Positions 1 through 7,749 of a stretch of 64,000 nucleotides of DNA are shown piece by piece (positions within the stretch are counted from its first letter, which is position 1; every line of letters begins with the position of its first letter). The stretch is from Planctomycetota bacterium (GTDB taxonomy: Bacteria > Planctomycetota > Phycisphaerae > Phycisphaerales > SM1A02). A program made the position numbers and the translations under genes. A model generated the notes under the pieces. The model was given only the letters and a program-made list of their open reading frames with translations. It did no database searches and was not told the DNA's origin. The DNA lies in NCBI GenBank assembly GCA_016873255.1, contig VGXR01000008.1:1-64000 (forward strand), given 5' to 3'.

Positions 1-462
1 GGCGACTTCATCCTGCCCATCGCGGCCATCCGGGGCGAGGGCACCAGCAACGAGTACATGCCGGCCGAGGTTCCCGCGCTGCCCAGCTTCCGCCTGCAGC
101 GGGCCGTGAGCGCCACCATCGTCAAGTACGACCGCGACTACTACACCGGCACCGTCTACACCACCAATCGCCGCGTGTGGGAGCACGATGAACGCTTCCG
201 CGACTACCTGCGCTCCATCCGCGCGGAGGCCATCGACATGGAGACCGCCACCATCTTCCTGGTGGGGTTCGCCAACGGCATCCCCAAGGGAGCGCTGCTC
301 CTCGTGTCGGACAACCCGATGACGCCGGAGGGCGTGAAGACCGGCGAGAGTGACCGGTTGGTGACCGATCGCTTCGTCCGGCAGCACCTTGACATCGGCA
401 TCGACGCGCTGCGCGAGCTGCGCGACCGCGGCGAAAGCGTCAAGCACCTGCGCTTCGAGTGA
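1..462 (+). CDS. amn: AMP nucleosidase, C-terminal part (5' end outside window)
   Basis: The open frame runs in from base 1, so the N-terminus is missing and 153 residues remain. AMP nucleosidase hydrolyses AMP to adenine and ribose 5-phosphate in the cytoplasm. Recognisable segments are RGEGTSNEYMPAEVPALPSF, the TGTVYTTNRRVWEHD stretch, and IDMETATIF, which is the nucleoside phosphorylase-fold signature containing the ribose-contacting glutamate. It ends in VKHLRFE, as in the short (about 260 residue) AMP nucleosidases of Bacteroidetes and planctomycetes rather than the long E. coli Amn. It is convergent with the decayed gene downstream. The family assignment is firm. The symbol is used by analogy. 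Confidence 0.9.
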   Translation, partial: GDFILPIAAIRGEGTSNEYMPAEVPALPSFRLQRAVSATIVKYDRDYYTGTVYTTNRRVWEHDERFRDYLRSIRAEAIDMETATIFLVGFANGIPKGALLLVSDNPMTPEGVKTGESDRLVTDRFVRQHLDIGIDALRELRDRGESVKHLRFE

Positions 463-507
463 GCGCGAGTCCTGCTCCCGGAGGGGCCCGGCACGAGCGT
501 TGGTCCG

Positions 508-871
508 TCAGCGCCGTCGCCTGCGCGAACCGACGAGCCCCGCTGCGGCAAGGCACGCCACGCTTCCGGGTGCCGGCACGCCGGCCACCACCAGGCCGCC
601 CACCGTGGCGAACCGCGCATCCGCGCCGGCCACCCGTCGCTGGATGGTGATGGACGTGATGGCCTCGGTGCTCACGAGGCCCGCGACGCTCGTGGCGGAG
701 CTGTTGGCCACGTACGACTGCCTGCCGGCGAGCGAGGAGTAGGCACCTGGCGCGGTGAAGGCGAACGACTCGCGGACGTCGGCACGCGAGGTGGTAATGA
801 TGTTGAATGCCGATTGGCTGCTCGTGGTGGCGACGCCAGCCTTGGCGGATGCCGTGACCGCGAGGGGGCAT
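508..871 (-). pseudogene. Decayed PEP-CTERM-like secreted protein, paralogue of the next two genes
   Basis: The minus-strand frame ending at 508 encodes a stretch starting AGVATTSSQSAFN and ending VPAPGSVACLAAAGL...RRRR. It aligns to the neighbour at 1068-1670 at both ends (for example STEAITSITI against STEAIASITI), but roughly 70 central residues are absent. No ATG lies in this frame near the expected signal peptide. The plausible ATG at 871 is one nucleotide out of frame with the C-terminal part. I therefore read it as an internally deleted, frameshifted copy. A non-ATG start or a sequencing error could rescue a short product of about 120 residues. The TTGCTT...GAG leader motif of its paralogues is still recognisable at 888-904. 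Confidence 0.6.
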
Positions 872-1005
872 GGGAGGCGCCGCTCAATCTCTGAGGAAAG
901 CAACAATTCTTCAAAAGAACAAGAACCGCGACATGAGTCTCGTCGGAATCGCTTCCTTTCGCTGTGCGATGAGTGATTTGCCGGAGTGTGCCACGAGATG
1001 AGACC

Positions 1006-1034
1006 GGCCCCTGGCGCAGCATCCGCCAGGGGCC
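1006..1034 (-). terminator. Hairpin after the 1068-1670 gene
   Basis: A perfect 11-bp inverted repeat (ggcccctggcg / cgccaggggcc) with a 7-nt loop lies about 33 nt past the stop codon of the PEP-CTERM gene. No long T-run follows, so termination is inferred from stem strength and position. Confidence 0.7.
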
Positions 1035-1067
1035 GTCGGCCCACACAACTCGGACCGTGTCTCGTGC

Positions 1068-1670
1068 TCAGCGTCGGCGACGCGAGGCGATCAGTCCCGC
1101 TATGCCGAGGAGTGCTACGGCGCCTGGGGCCGGCACGCCCGCCACCATCAGTCCGTCGACCGTGGCGAATTGATCCACGCTCAGGTTCTCCACCTGCGGC
1201 TTGATCGTGATCGAAGCGATGGCCTCCGTGCTGATGAAGCCGGCGAAGTTGCTTGCTCCGTTGGCGCTCACGTAGCTCTGGCCGCTTGCGAGGGTCACCT
1301 TGACGAGCGATCCGGGAATCACCTGGTAGCTCGAGTTGCTGACGAAGAAGGTGCCGCCTACCGCATACACCGAGTTGGGCGCAAACGTGAAGGTCAGCGG
1401 AATGTCCGTGAACGTCGTCTGCAGCAGCCCGGTGCCGGAACGCCAGACGCCCCCCGGAGCCGTTGCCTCCCAGGCGTTCCACGCGCTGCCGCCCGAGAGG
1501 CTTGGCGTGGAGCTGGCGACGCCGTCAAACCCGAACGCTGCGGTTTGCAGCGCGCGTGATGCGACGATTGCATTGAAGGCCGCCTGGCTGCTGGTGGTGA
1601 CCAGGCCGGCGTGGGAAGAGGTGCAAGCGACAACTGCGGCCGCGATCGCGGCGATGGGAGACCGTTGCAT
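1068..1670 (-). CDS. PEP-CTERM-like secreted protein
   Basis: A 200-residue protein with an N-terminal signal peptide (hydrophobic stretch to about residue 22, then HAGLVTTSSQ). A body rich in Gly, Ser and Thr follows, then a C-terminal sorting tail: VPAPGAVALLGIAGL, a short hydrophobic helix and RRRR. PEP-CTERM tails are recognised by exosortase-type membrane proteases, and the PAPG spelling is the form common in Phycisphaerae. The body function is unknown. It probably forms an extracellular beta-sandwich (IDQFATVDGLMVAG-like end). It is paralogous to the genes at 508-871 and 1904-2497. It has a leader of at least 100 nt with two palindromes and its own terminator, so it is likely monocistronic. 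Confidence 0.88.
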   Translation of the reverse strand: MQRSPIAAIAAAVVACTSSHAGLVTTSSQAAFNAIVASRALQTAAFGFDGVASSTPSLSGGSAWNAWEATAPGGVWRSGTGLLQTTFTDIPLTFTFAPNSVYAVGGTFFVSNSSYQVIPGSLVKVTLASGQSYVSANGASNFAGFISTEAIASITIKPQVENLSVDQFATVDGLMVAGVPAPGAVALLGIAGLIASRRRR

Positions 1671-1724
1671 GATGTGCTCAGACGTGAAGGGAGTGAGGGA
1701 ACGGGAACGAAGGGGAGACCATGT

Positions 1725-1777
1725 CTCCGGAGGGAAACCGGATGTGCAGAGGATGCCTGATTTCTCTGGAGAAGCAA
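1725..1777 (-). promoter_or_regulatory. Palindromic leader element upstream of the 1068-1670 gene
   Basis: It contains ctccggag (1725-1732) and ttctctggagaagcaa (1762-1777), 55-107 nt upstream of the start codon. The same 17-18 base core, TTTCTCYRGAGAAGCAAG, occurs upstream of the paralogous gene at 1904-2497. It could be an operator or an RNA hairpin. Its role is not known. Confidence 0.45.
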
Positions 1778-1845
1778 GTACTGTGCTGGAATTGCCGTGT
1801 TTTCATGGAGTTACGGACGTTCCTGCGCGTGTGCGCACGAAACAT

Positions 1846-1876
1846 CGCCGCCCCTGGCGCATGGCCAGGGGCGGCG
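1846..1876 (-). terminator. Strong hairpin after the 1904-2497 gene
   Basis: A perfect 13-bp inverted repeat (cgccgcccctggc / gccaggggcggcg) with a 5-nt loop begins 27 nt beyond the stop codon. It is very GC-rich, without a clear U-tract. Confidence 0.75.
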
Positions 1877-1903
1877 AAAGGCTGTACCGAGAAGTGACTC
1901 GGT

Positions 1904-2497
1904 TCAGCGGCGCTTGCGGCGGGCGGTCAGGCCCGCGGCGCCGAGCAGGGCAAGTGAACCGGGCCCCGGCACGCCGGAGATCATCAAGCTCGAGACCGTC
2001 GCATACTCGCCACCGGCCACCGGCATGAATGGCTTGATGGTGATGGACAAGATGGACATCCCGGCATCGGCCACGAAGCCGGCGAAGTTCTTCTGCGAGC
2101 TCTTGCTCACGTACATCTCTCCGTTGCTGAGCGTGATCTCGATGAGCGAGGAGAGCACGGTCGAGCGCGAGCTGTCGGTCAGGTAGAAGGTGCCGCCGAC
2201 GGCGCCGACTTCACCGGACGAGAAGGTGATCTTCAGGGGGTCGTTGGCCACGGCTGTCGAGAGCGTGCTGCCGGAAAGATAGAGGCCGCCAGGAGCGTCG
2301 GCCGCCCACGCATTCCAGCCCGCGCCTCCCTCCGGCGCGGAGATGGCCGAGCCCATGAACTCAGCCGTGAGGTATCCGCGGCCGGCGATGGCGTTGGAGT
2401 ACCCCTCCATGCTGCTTGTGACGGTGATGCCGGCGCCGGCCGCTGATGCGGCACCGAGCGCAAGAAGGAAGCCCGCAAGCGAGGCGATGCGATTCAT
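1904..2497 (-). CDS. PEP-CTERM-like secreted protein
   Basis: A 197-residue protein starting MNRIASLAGFLLALG with a signal peptide to about residue 22. The tail is VPGPGSLALLGAAGL then RRKRR, a PEP-CTERM-like sorting signal with PGPG in place of PEPS. The body aligns with the 1068-1670 product: GWNAWAADAPGGLYLSG against AWNAWEATAPGGVWRSG, and NFAGFVADAGMSILSITIKP against NFAGFISTEAIASITIKP. This shows a local tandem duplication. It is presumably exported and anchored in or processed at the envelope. No catalytic motif is seen. The leader contains two closely spaced palindromes (2559-2593), and a 13-bp terminator follows. Confidence 0.88.
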   Translation of the reverse strand: MNRIASLAGFLLALGAASAAGAGITVTSSMEGYSNAIAGRGYLTAEFMGSAISAPEGGAGWNAWAADAPGGLYLSGSTLSTAVANDPLKITFSSGEVGAVGGTFYLTDSSRSTVLSSLIEITLSNGEMYVSKSSQKNFAGFVADAGMSILSITIKPFMPVAGGEYATVSSLMISGVPGPGSLALLGAAGLTARRKRR

Positions 2498-2558
2498 GGC
2501 GGGTCTTTGCTGATCCGGAGGCGGGAAACGACTGCGGCAGCACGACGCGCCACAGATC

Positions 2559-2593
2559 CTCCGGAGAATGCAGCGTTTCTCCAGAGAAGCAAG
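2559..2593 (-). promoter_or_regulatory. Tandem palindromes upstream of the 1904-2497 gene
   Basis: ctccggagaa (2559-2568) and ttctccagagaagcaag (2577-2593) lie 62-96 nt upstream of the start. They match the element before the 1068-1670 gene. A perfect form of the palindrome (ttctccggagaa) recurs at 41408-41419. Confidence 0.45.
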
Positions 2594-2677
2594 GCGCTCA
2601 AGCGAAAGTCCCGGCCTCCGCCCCTCGTGGAATGATGAAATCTTCTTTCCGGCGTTGATTGTGGCAGTTTTATCAGA

Positions 2678-3115
2678 CTATTGAGTCGCCCGTGCCATCG
2701 GCTGGTATGCAATTTTCCCGAATCCGGCATCGCGGCACATCTGCAGCGCCGCCGCCGCGTCGTTGACGGGGACGTCGTCGGCAACCCGCACCACCACGCC
2801 TGGCTCCTTGGGCAACCCGGCGATGAGTTCCGCCATGGCCGCCCGCCCCATCGGCGGGCGCGTGCCCATCCGGAACACGGTGGTGCCGCCCTGCACGGTC
2901 ACCTCGATCGCCTGCGGCGTGAACCCGCCCGAGTCGCCCGAGACGCTGGTGCCGCTCCCGAGCGCCGATGCCAGCTCGCGTTCCTCCGACTCAAGGCTTC
3001 CGGCGAGCAGGAAGTACATCAGGAGGAACAGGATCACGTCGATCAGAGCGATCAGCGGCAGCCGCATCTCGGCCAGGTCGAGCAGCCCCGATCGCCTCGA
3101 GGACACCATCCGCAT
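2678..3115 (-). CDS. ExbD/TolR-family biopolymer transport protein
   Basis: A 145-residue protein with a short cytoplasmic N-terminus, one membrane helix (about residues 18-42, ALIDVILFLLMYFLLAG) carrying the conserved proton-conducting Asp, and a periplasmic domain. ExbD partners ExbB in an inner-membrane motor that uses proton flow to drive outer-membrane or envelope machines. The start codon overlaps the stop of the preceding exbD by one base (TGATG), so translation is probably coupled. It is the last gene of an exbB-exbD-exbD set lying between PEP-CTERM genes. What the motor drives here is unknown. Confidence 0.87.
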   Translation of the reverse strand: MRMVSSRRSGLLDLAEMRLPLIALIDVILFLLMYFLLAGSLESEERELASALGSGTSVSGDSGGFTPQAIEVTVQGGTTVFRMGTRPPMGRAAMAELIAGLPKEPGVVVRVADDVPVNDAAAALQMCRDAGFGKIAYQPMARATQ

Positions 3116-3531
3116 CAGTCGCCCTCCGGTGCGACGGCCAGCGACCAGTTGGCGACCTTCGCCGCGGCCAGGCGCTCGGCAAGCCGGTTGAGGGCCGAGG
3201 ACTGCGCGTTGCGGTCGGCGCGAACCACCACGCCGCTGTGCCGCGTGCCGGTGCCTTCCTGCGCGGCGGCAAGCCGCGCGGCCAGCGCGTCGAGCGTCAG
3301 CCCTTCGCCGAGAATCGAGTAACTGCCCCCGCGGTCTACGTCGATCACCAGCTTCGCGGCCGCGGATTCGCTGGCGGGGGGCGCACCCTCCTCGCGCGGC
3401 AGGTCCACCGGCCGCAGCTCGCTGGTGGCGAACTGCGAAGACAGCATGAAGAAGATGATGAGGAGCAGGATGACGTCAATCATCGGCGTCAGGTCGAAGG
3501 ACGCATCCGATGCATCGGCGCCGCCCGCCAT
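3115..3531 (-). CDS. ExbD/TolR-family biopolymer transport protein
   Basis: A 138-residue protein. The hallmark FDLTPMIDVILLLIIFF segment (about residues 12-28) carries the conserved Asp within the single membrane helix, followed by a periplasmic domain ending at VANWSLAVAPEGD. The ATG overlaps the TGA of the exbB gene by one base and its own TGA overlaps the next exbD start. The two ExbD copies are only distantly alike, which suggests a hetero-pair in the ExbB5-ExbD2 type complex. This is family knowledge plus inference. Energised substrate unknown. Confidence 0.88.
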   Translation of the reverse strand: MAGGADASDASFDLTPMIDVILLLIIFFMLSSQFATSELRPVDLPREEGAPPASESAAAKLVIDVDRGGSYSILGEGLTLDALAARLAAAQEGTGTRHSGVVVRADRNAQSSALNRLAERLAAAKVANWSLAVAPEGD

Positions 3532-4298
3532 CAGGGCACCTGCGTTCCCGGCGATGCGCCCACCGGTCGCGCGGCCGGCTGTGCGGCGCGCGCGCCTGCG
3601 GCACGCCGCGCAAGCCCCGCGGCGAGGTCCTCGGCGAGCCGCTCGAGCACCTCGCCCGCAACGTCGCCGGCGAGGCGGTCGATGCGCTGGCGGAACAGCG
3701 CGAACGCCACGGTGCACGGCACCGCCACCACCAGTCCCTGTGCGGTGTTGACCAGTGCCAGCGACATGAACCGCGCCAGTTCCGTGGACCGCGCCGACCC
3801 CTGCAGCGACCCGATGGCGTTGAACGCGCCGATCATGCCGATGACCGTGCCGAGGAGCCCCAGCATTGGGCCCACGGCGGCCAGCACGCCGAGTCCGTTG
3901 TTGAGCCGCTGCAGCTTGGTCACGGCCGCCTGTCCCGCTTCCTCGACCGCGGCCCGAGCCTCGAACTGGCCCATCGGGTTGCCGGCGCAGCGGCGGATGG
4001 CTGCCGCCATCACGTTGGACACGAACGAGTGGCCCGGGTCTTCCTCGCAGGACTTTGCCGCACCGGGAATGTCGCCCGCTCGCAGCTGGCGCGACAGCGT
4101 GTCCACCAGGTCGGCCGGCGCCATCAGCCCTCGCCGAACCACCAGCAGGTTGCGCACGATCAGGGCCACCGCAAGCACGGAGAGCGCCATCAGCACGTAT
4201 CCGAGCGAGCCTCCGGCGCGGACGTACTCGAGCAGGCTCATCGACCCGGATCCCTCGGCAAGGATCGACGCGGCTGGCATCAGGTGGAGCGGTGGCAT
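3531..4298 (-). CDS. MotA/TolQ/ExbB proton channel family protein
   Basis: A 255-residue protein. The core begins near residue 20 with MSLLEYVRAGGSLGYVLMAL (first helix). Two further helices follow around LAAVGPMLGLLGTVIGMIGAF, the signature GLLGTVxGM of the family, and around LVNTAQGLVVAVPCTVAFALF. ExbB forms the pentameric stator around ExbD. I chose the ATG at 4298 because a TACATT hexamer ends 9 nt before it, matching the leaderless pattern seen across this window. The ATG at 4241 has a GAGGGA ribosome site and is a credible shorter start. It is the first gene of the exbB-exbD-exbD operon. Confidence 0.88.
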   Translation of the reverse strand: MPPLHLMPAASILAEGSGSMSLLEYVRAGGSLGYVLMALSVLAVALIVRNLLVVRRGLMAPADLVDTLSRQLRAGDIPGAAKSCEEDPGHSFVSNVMAAAIRRCAGNPMGQFEARAAVEEAGQAAVTKLQRLNNGLGVLAAVGPMLGLLGTVIGMIGAFNAIGSLQGSARSTELARFMSLALVNTAQGLVVAVPCTVAFALFRQRIDRLAGDVAGEVLERLAEDLAAGLARRAAGARAAQPAARPVGASPGTQVP

Positions 4299-4340
4299 GC
4301 GGCACGGAATGTAGCCGGGCCGCGCACGCGCCGCGAAACG

Positions 4341-4375
4341 CCGCAGCCCCGGGCCGTGAGGCACCGGGGCTGCGG
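4341..4375 (-). terminator. Hairpin after the 4425-5075 gene
   Basis: A 12-bp stem (ccgcagccccgg / ccggggctgcgg) with an 11-nt loop lies about 50 nt beyond the stop codon of the PEP-CTERM gene and just upstream of the exbB promoter region. Confidence 0.7.
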
Positions 4376-4424
4376 GAGTGGACGGGGCGTGCCGGTGGCG
4401 CGCCGGGCGGGTTTGGCGCCGCTG

Positions 4425-5075
4425 TCAACGGCGGCGGCTTGCCGCAAGGCCTGCGACCGCGAGGAGCGCCACGGCTCCGGGGGCCGGCACCTGCGACACG
4501 AAGCCGACGTTGTAGTTGGCCACGGCGTTCGTGGCGCTGACCGATGCGGCCGTCGCCAGGATGCTCACGCGATAGGTGTGCCCCGCACTCACGGCGAAGG
4601 CGCCTGAGCCGATCGCGGGTCCCGTGAACGCAAGGGCCACCGAGGATGCGGTCAGGTCGACGACCGCGAGGCTGATGGTCGCCGCGTTGCCAACCCCGCT
4701 GGCCTCTTGCCAGAGGTCGGCGATCCAGAGGACTTTCGCCGCGGCATCGGCGGTGAAGGTCACGGTGGCCGCGCTGCGCGCCGCCAGGGTGGCGTCGCCG
4801 CTGGAACTCACCTGTGCGGAGCCGACGAAGTTCATCTCGTCGGCAAGGAGGCTGGAGCCAAGGGTTGCGAGGATCGACTGCGCCACCGACGTGGAGCGCG
4901 CGGAGCCGAACCACGACGTGAACGAGGTTGTCGCCTGCGACTGGACCACCACGCCTCCAATGGAGGCCTCGGTTTCCCGGGCGGCGGACTGGAAGACAAA
5001 CCCGGCATTCGCGGCAGCCGTCAGCGAGAGGGCGACAGCACCAAATGCACAGCGTGCAGCAACGGAGGACGACAT
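4425..5075 (-). CDS. PEP-CTERM-like secreted protein
   Basis: A 216-residue protein. The ATG at 5075 is preceded by a good ribosome site (GAAAGGAAAGG). A signal peptide runs to about residue 26 (ALSLTAAANAGF). The body is Ala/Ser/Thr-rich, beta-type, with no recognisable catalytic motif. The tail is VPAPGAVALLAVAGL followed by ASRRR, the PEP-CTERM-like sorting signal. It is not obviously related in the body to the other PEP-CTERM proteins here. It is monocistronic by layout, with its own leader and terminator. Likely a surface or matrix protein. Confidence 0.87.
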   Translation of the reverse strand: MSSSVAARCAFGAVALSLTAAANAGFVFQSAARETEASIGGVVVQSQATTSFTSWFGSARSTSVAQSILATLGSSLLADEMNFVGSAQVSSSGDATLAARSAATVTFTADAAAKVLWIADLWQEASGVGNAATISLAVVDLTASSVALAFTGPAIGSGAFAVSAGHTYRVSILATAASVSATNAVANYNVGFVSQVPAPGAVALLAVAGLAASRRR

Positions 5076-5244
5076 GGCAGGCCTTTCCTTTCGAGACCGA
5101 TGACACCTGAGCCACTGCACAGATGCCCGTTCCCCTGCCACCGGACGCGAACTACTTGAGCGCCCAATCGAAGATGCACCGATCCGGGCCCCTGTCCAAC
5201 GGAATCGCAGGGAATATCGTGGATCGTTTCCCCCGGGAAATGGA

Positions 5245-5280
5245 CCGCCGCCCCGGACCATTGCGGGTCCAGGGCGGCGG
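5245..5280 (-). terminator. Hairpin after the secreted protease gene
   Basis: ccgccgccc pairs with gggcggcgg, and after one mismatch ggacc pairs with ggtcc, giving a long stem with a 6-nt loop about 44 nt past the protease stop. A second small palindrome, tttcccccgggaaa, lies just beyond at 5227-5240. Confidence 0.7.
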
Positions 5281-5323
5281 GCGAATACAAGTCATTGTCA
5301 CGGCGCTGTTTGCGCCGGAACGG

Positions 5324-7597
5324 TCACGGGCAGGCGCCCCAGGCGCCCAGCAGCACGCCGAGGTCGGTGCCGTCGGTGTTGCCGTCACCGGAGATGTCGG
5401 TCACGGCCGTGCCCCAGCCGCCGAGCAGCACCCCGAGGTCGGAGCCGTCGATCTGGCCGTCCACCACGAAGTCCCCGAGGCATGCTGCGCAGCTGGTGGT
5501 CAGCGATCCGCTGCCCGAGGCTGCCGAGGGCGAGCCCACGCGGATGTACCACGTGCTGCCCGTGGTCACGGGCCATGACACCGTGCTCGTGCCCGAGGCG
5601 CAGCCGGCGGTGTTGTCGTCGCAGGCGGTCACGGCGGTGGCCGCGGTCGGGCAGGCGCTGCCGGGGTAGACCGCGAGCCGGGTGTCGAACGCTGCCAGCC
5701 CGCAGGTGGTGGCGCGCGCGTTGCCGTTGCACGTGGCCGTGTAGCGGAACCAGACGTCCTTGTTCATGGCCACGCCGGCACCCTCGTCGCACGAGGCCGG
5801 GATGGCGACGGCGCTGTTGGTGGCGGTGGTGGTGTTGAACGCGGAGGTGCCGTTGCCGATGGCGGTGGCGCCGGTGCACTCGTCGTTGCCGGGGACCGCG
5901 ATCGACGTGCTGAAGGTCAGCGTGTAGTCGTTGCGGGTGTCCGCGCCCAGGTACACGCGCATGTACACGGTGCTGCTGGCGCTGTTGTTGACGTAGGTGA
6001 ACGACTCGTTGTTGGTGTTTGCGTTGCGGTCGACCGCGACGGCGCCGCCGCAGGCGTTGAAGAGCTGGACGTCGACGTCGCCATTTGCGTGCGTGAAGGT
6101 CATGCTCACCGTGAGCGTGGAGCCCACCGGGACGGGCAGGGCGTACCAGTCCTCGTCGAGGCGCTTCACGACCAGTGCGCTGTAGGTGCCGGCCGTCAGC
6201 GCGCGCGCCGCGGCGCACGAGTCGTTCGGCTCCTGCGCATCGTCCGAACCCACGGCCAACGAGGTCGCGAACCCGGTTGAGCTGGTGTTGACGGCCACGT
6301 CCCAGCGTCCGTAGCCGTCGTCGGCGGCCGTTGCCGAGCAGGCGCTGGCGCCGCAGGTCAGCACGCCGTACATCTTCTTGTCGCTGTTACGGTAGATGGC
6401 GCTGCCCGAGGAGCCGCCCTCCGTCACGCCCGTGTTGGTGACGCCGTACTGCGTCGCCGAGTTCCAGGAGAGCGACGACCAGTTGGACGTGGGCGACCCG
6501 CAGTTGAACGAGTTTGCGTTCTTGGTGCCGAACGAGATGCGCTGGTAGCTGCCGTCGGGGTGGTGCAGGCCGGTGCTTGCGGTGCTGGTGGGGACGGTCG
6601 CGCTTGTCCAGCCGACCCAGTAAGCGGTGGTCGGAAGCGTCGGGCGCTCCATCAGCAGCGTGCAGTCGCTGTTGAGGTGCGTGCGCACGAGGTCGCCGCC
6701 GGTGACGTTGGTGCCTGCCGCCGCCGTTGCCGCGGACGCGCAGGTGTTCCGGCGGTAGAAGAAGTTGAACTGGCAGCTGTTGGCCTCGGCCTGCGTCGAG
6801 ATGCAGTGGTTGGCCGTGGAGACGTAGGGCGTCTCGTCCGCGGCCGTGGTGGCGATCAGCTGGCCCGAGCAGACGAAGCCGCCGAAGATCAGGCGCACGG
6901 TTCCGTTGGACTCGTTGGCCCACGTGGGGAAGCAGATCGGGTCGAGGTGGCACGGGCCCACGGCCACGCCGCCCTCGGCGAGTTCGTCGAGCTTCCAGAT
7001 CTTCCGGTAGCCGTGGTAGTAGTCGACGCCGGTGAAGGGGAGGTCGGTCACGGACTGCCCGTGCGGCACGAACCACTCGATGAGCGTCCGGTTGGTGGCA
7101 AGAGACATGCCCCAAATCGATCCGTTGCCGAACTCGCCCACGCCCTCGATCGGGCCGACGACGCTGTCGAAGAAGCCGGGGTTCGAGAGGCGCAGTTGCT
7201 GGCCCTGGGGCAAGTTGATGCCCGTGAGGTGCAGGCGCGCGGTGGTGGCGTTGTAGGAGAGGAGTTCGACGCGCCAGAGGCGGCCGCCCGGCACCTGCAG
7301 CCACTGGCCGTCATCGATGCTCATGGACGCCGCGACGGGGATGGCGAAACGGAGCGGCTTCGAGCCCGCGCTGCCGCGTGAGAGCTCGTCTTCCATGAGG
7401 TACGCCTCGTTGTCCTGGTTGGGCAGGACGAAGAGCGGCGCGGGCACGATGTCGAAGCCGAACTCCGCCGACAAGGTCGGGGTGGGGGCCTGCTCGGGCC
7501 AGGCCTGTCCCGCGAGCGCGTGGCCTTCCGCGTCGGCGTGGACAGCGCCCGTGAAGGCGAGGGTGACAAGCCCGATGGATCGGATGAGTTGCTTCAT
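5324..7597 (-). CDS. Secreted trypsin-like (lysyl endopeptidase-type) serine protease with PPC and dockerin-like domains
   Basis: A 757-residue exported protein starting MKQLIRSIGLVTLAFTG (signal peptide). The S1 protease domain shows the His region STANHCIST and the nucleophile region GVTEGGSSGSAIY, with Cys pairs and a TGLHHPDGSYQRIS stretch as in bacterial lysyl endopeptidases. Next come a pre-peptidase C-terminal type beta-sandwich (DDAQEPNDSCAAA to YTLTFS) and a second beta-sandwich (NDECTGATAI to LTTSC). The last 50 residues hold two Asp-rich dockerin-like loops (QIDGSDLGVLLGGWG, NTDGTDLGVLLGAWG) that may bind calcium and mediate attachment. The specificity for lysine is not proven by the sequence. 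Confidence 0.9.
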   Translation of the reverse strand: MKQLIRSIGLVTLAFTGAVHADAEGHALAGQAWPEQAPTPTLSAEFGFDIVPAPLFVLPNQDNEAYLMEDELSRGSAGSKPLRFAIPVAASMSIDDGQWLQVPGGRLWRVELLSYNATTARLHLTGINLPQGQQLRLSNPGFFDSVVGPIEGVGEFGNGSIWGMSLATNRTLIEWFVPHGQSVTDLPFTGVDYYHGYRKIWKLDELAEGGVAVGPCHLDPICFPTWANESNGTVRLIFGGFVCSGQLIATTAADETPYVSTANHCISTQAEANSCQFNFFYRRNTCASAATAAAGTNVTGGDLVRTHLNSDCTLLMERPTLPTTAYWVGWTSATVPTSTASTGLHHPDGSYQRISFGTKNANSFNCGSPTSNWSSLSWNSATQYGVTNTGVTEGGSSGSAIYRNSDKKMYGVLTCGASACSATAADDGYGRWDVAVNTSSTGFATSLAVGSDDAQEPNDSCAAARALTAGTYSALVVKRLDEDWYALPVPVGSTLTVSMTFTHANGDVDVQLFNACGGAVAVDRNANTNNESFTYVNNSASSTVYMRVYLGADTRNDYTLTFSTSIAVPGNDECTGATAIGNGTSAFNTTTATNSAVAIPASCDEGAGVAMNKDVWFRYTATCNGNARATTCGLAAFDTRLAVYPGSACPTAATAVTACDDNTAGCASGTSTVSWPVTTGSTWYIRVGSPSAASGSGSLTTSCAACLGDFVVDGQIDGSDLGVLLGGWGTAVTDISGDGNTDGTDLGVLLGAWGACP

Positions 7598-7749
7598 GTG
7601 TGGGTCCGTGGGGGTGCGGGGCAACGAGACAGTGCGGCCCGGAGGTCTCCTGTACGACTACGGTAAGGTCCGGGATCTGTTTGGCAAGCGTGAAGGCGCC
7701 CAAACGACCGGATTTGGCGCTTCCGGCGAGCCAGATTTTAGTCCTATAA

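Noticed and set aside
3115-5115. Single large protein spanning exbD and upstream sequence
   Set aside because: Only the last 138 residues match ExbD. The upstream part is the opposite-frame shadow of exbB and the PEP-CTERM gene, and the ATG at 3531 overlaps the exbB stop.
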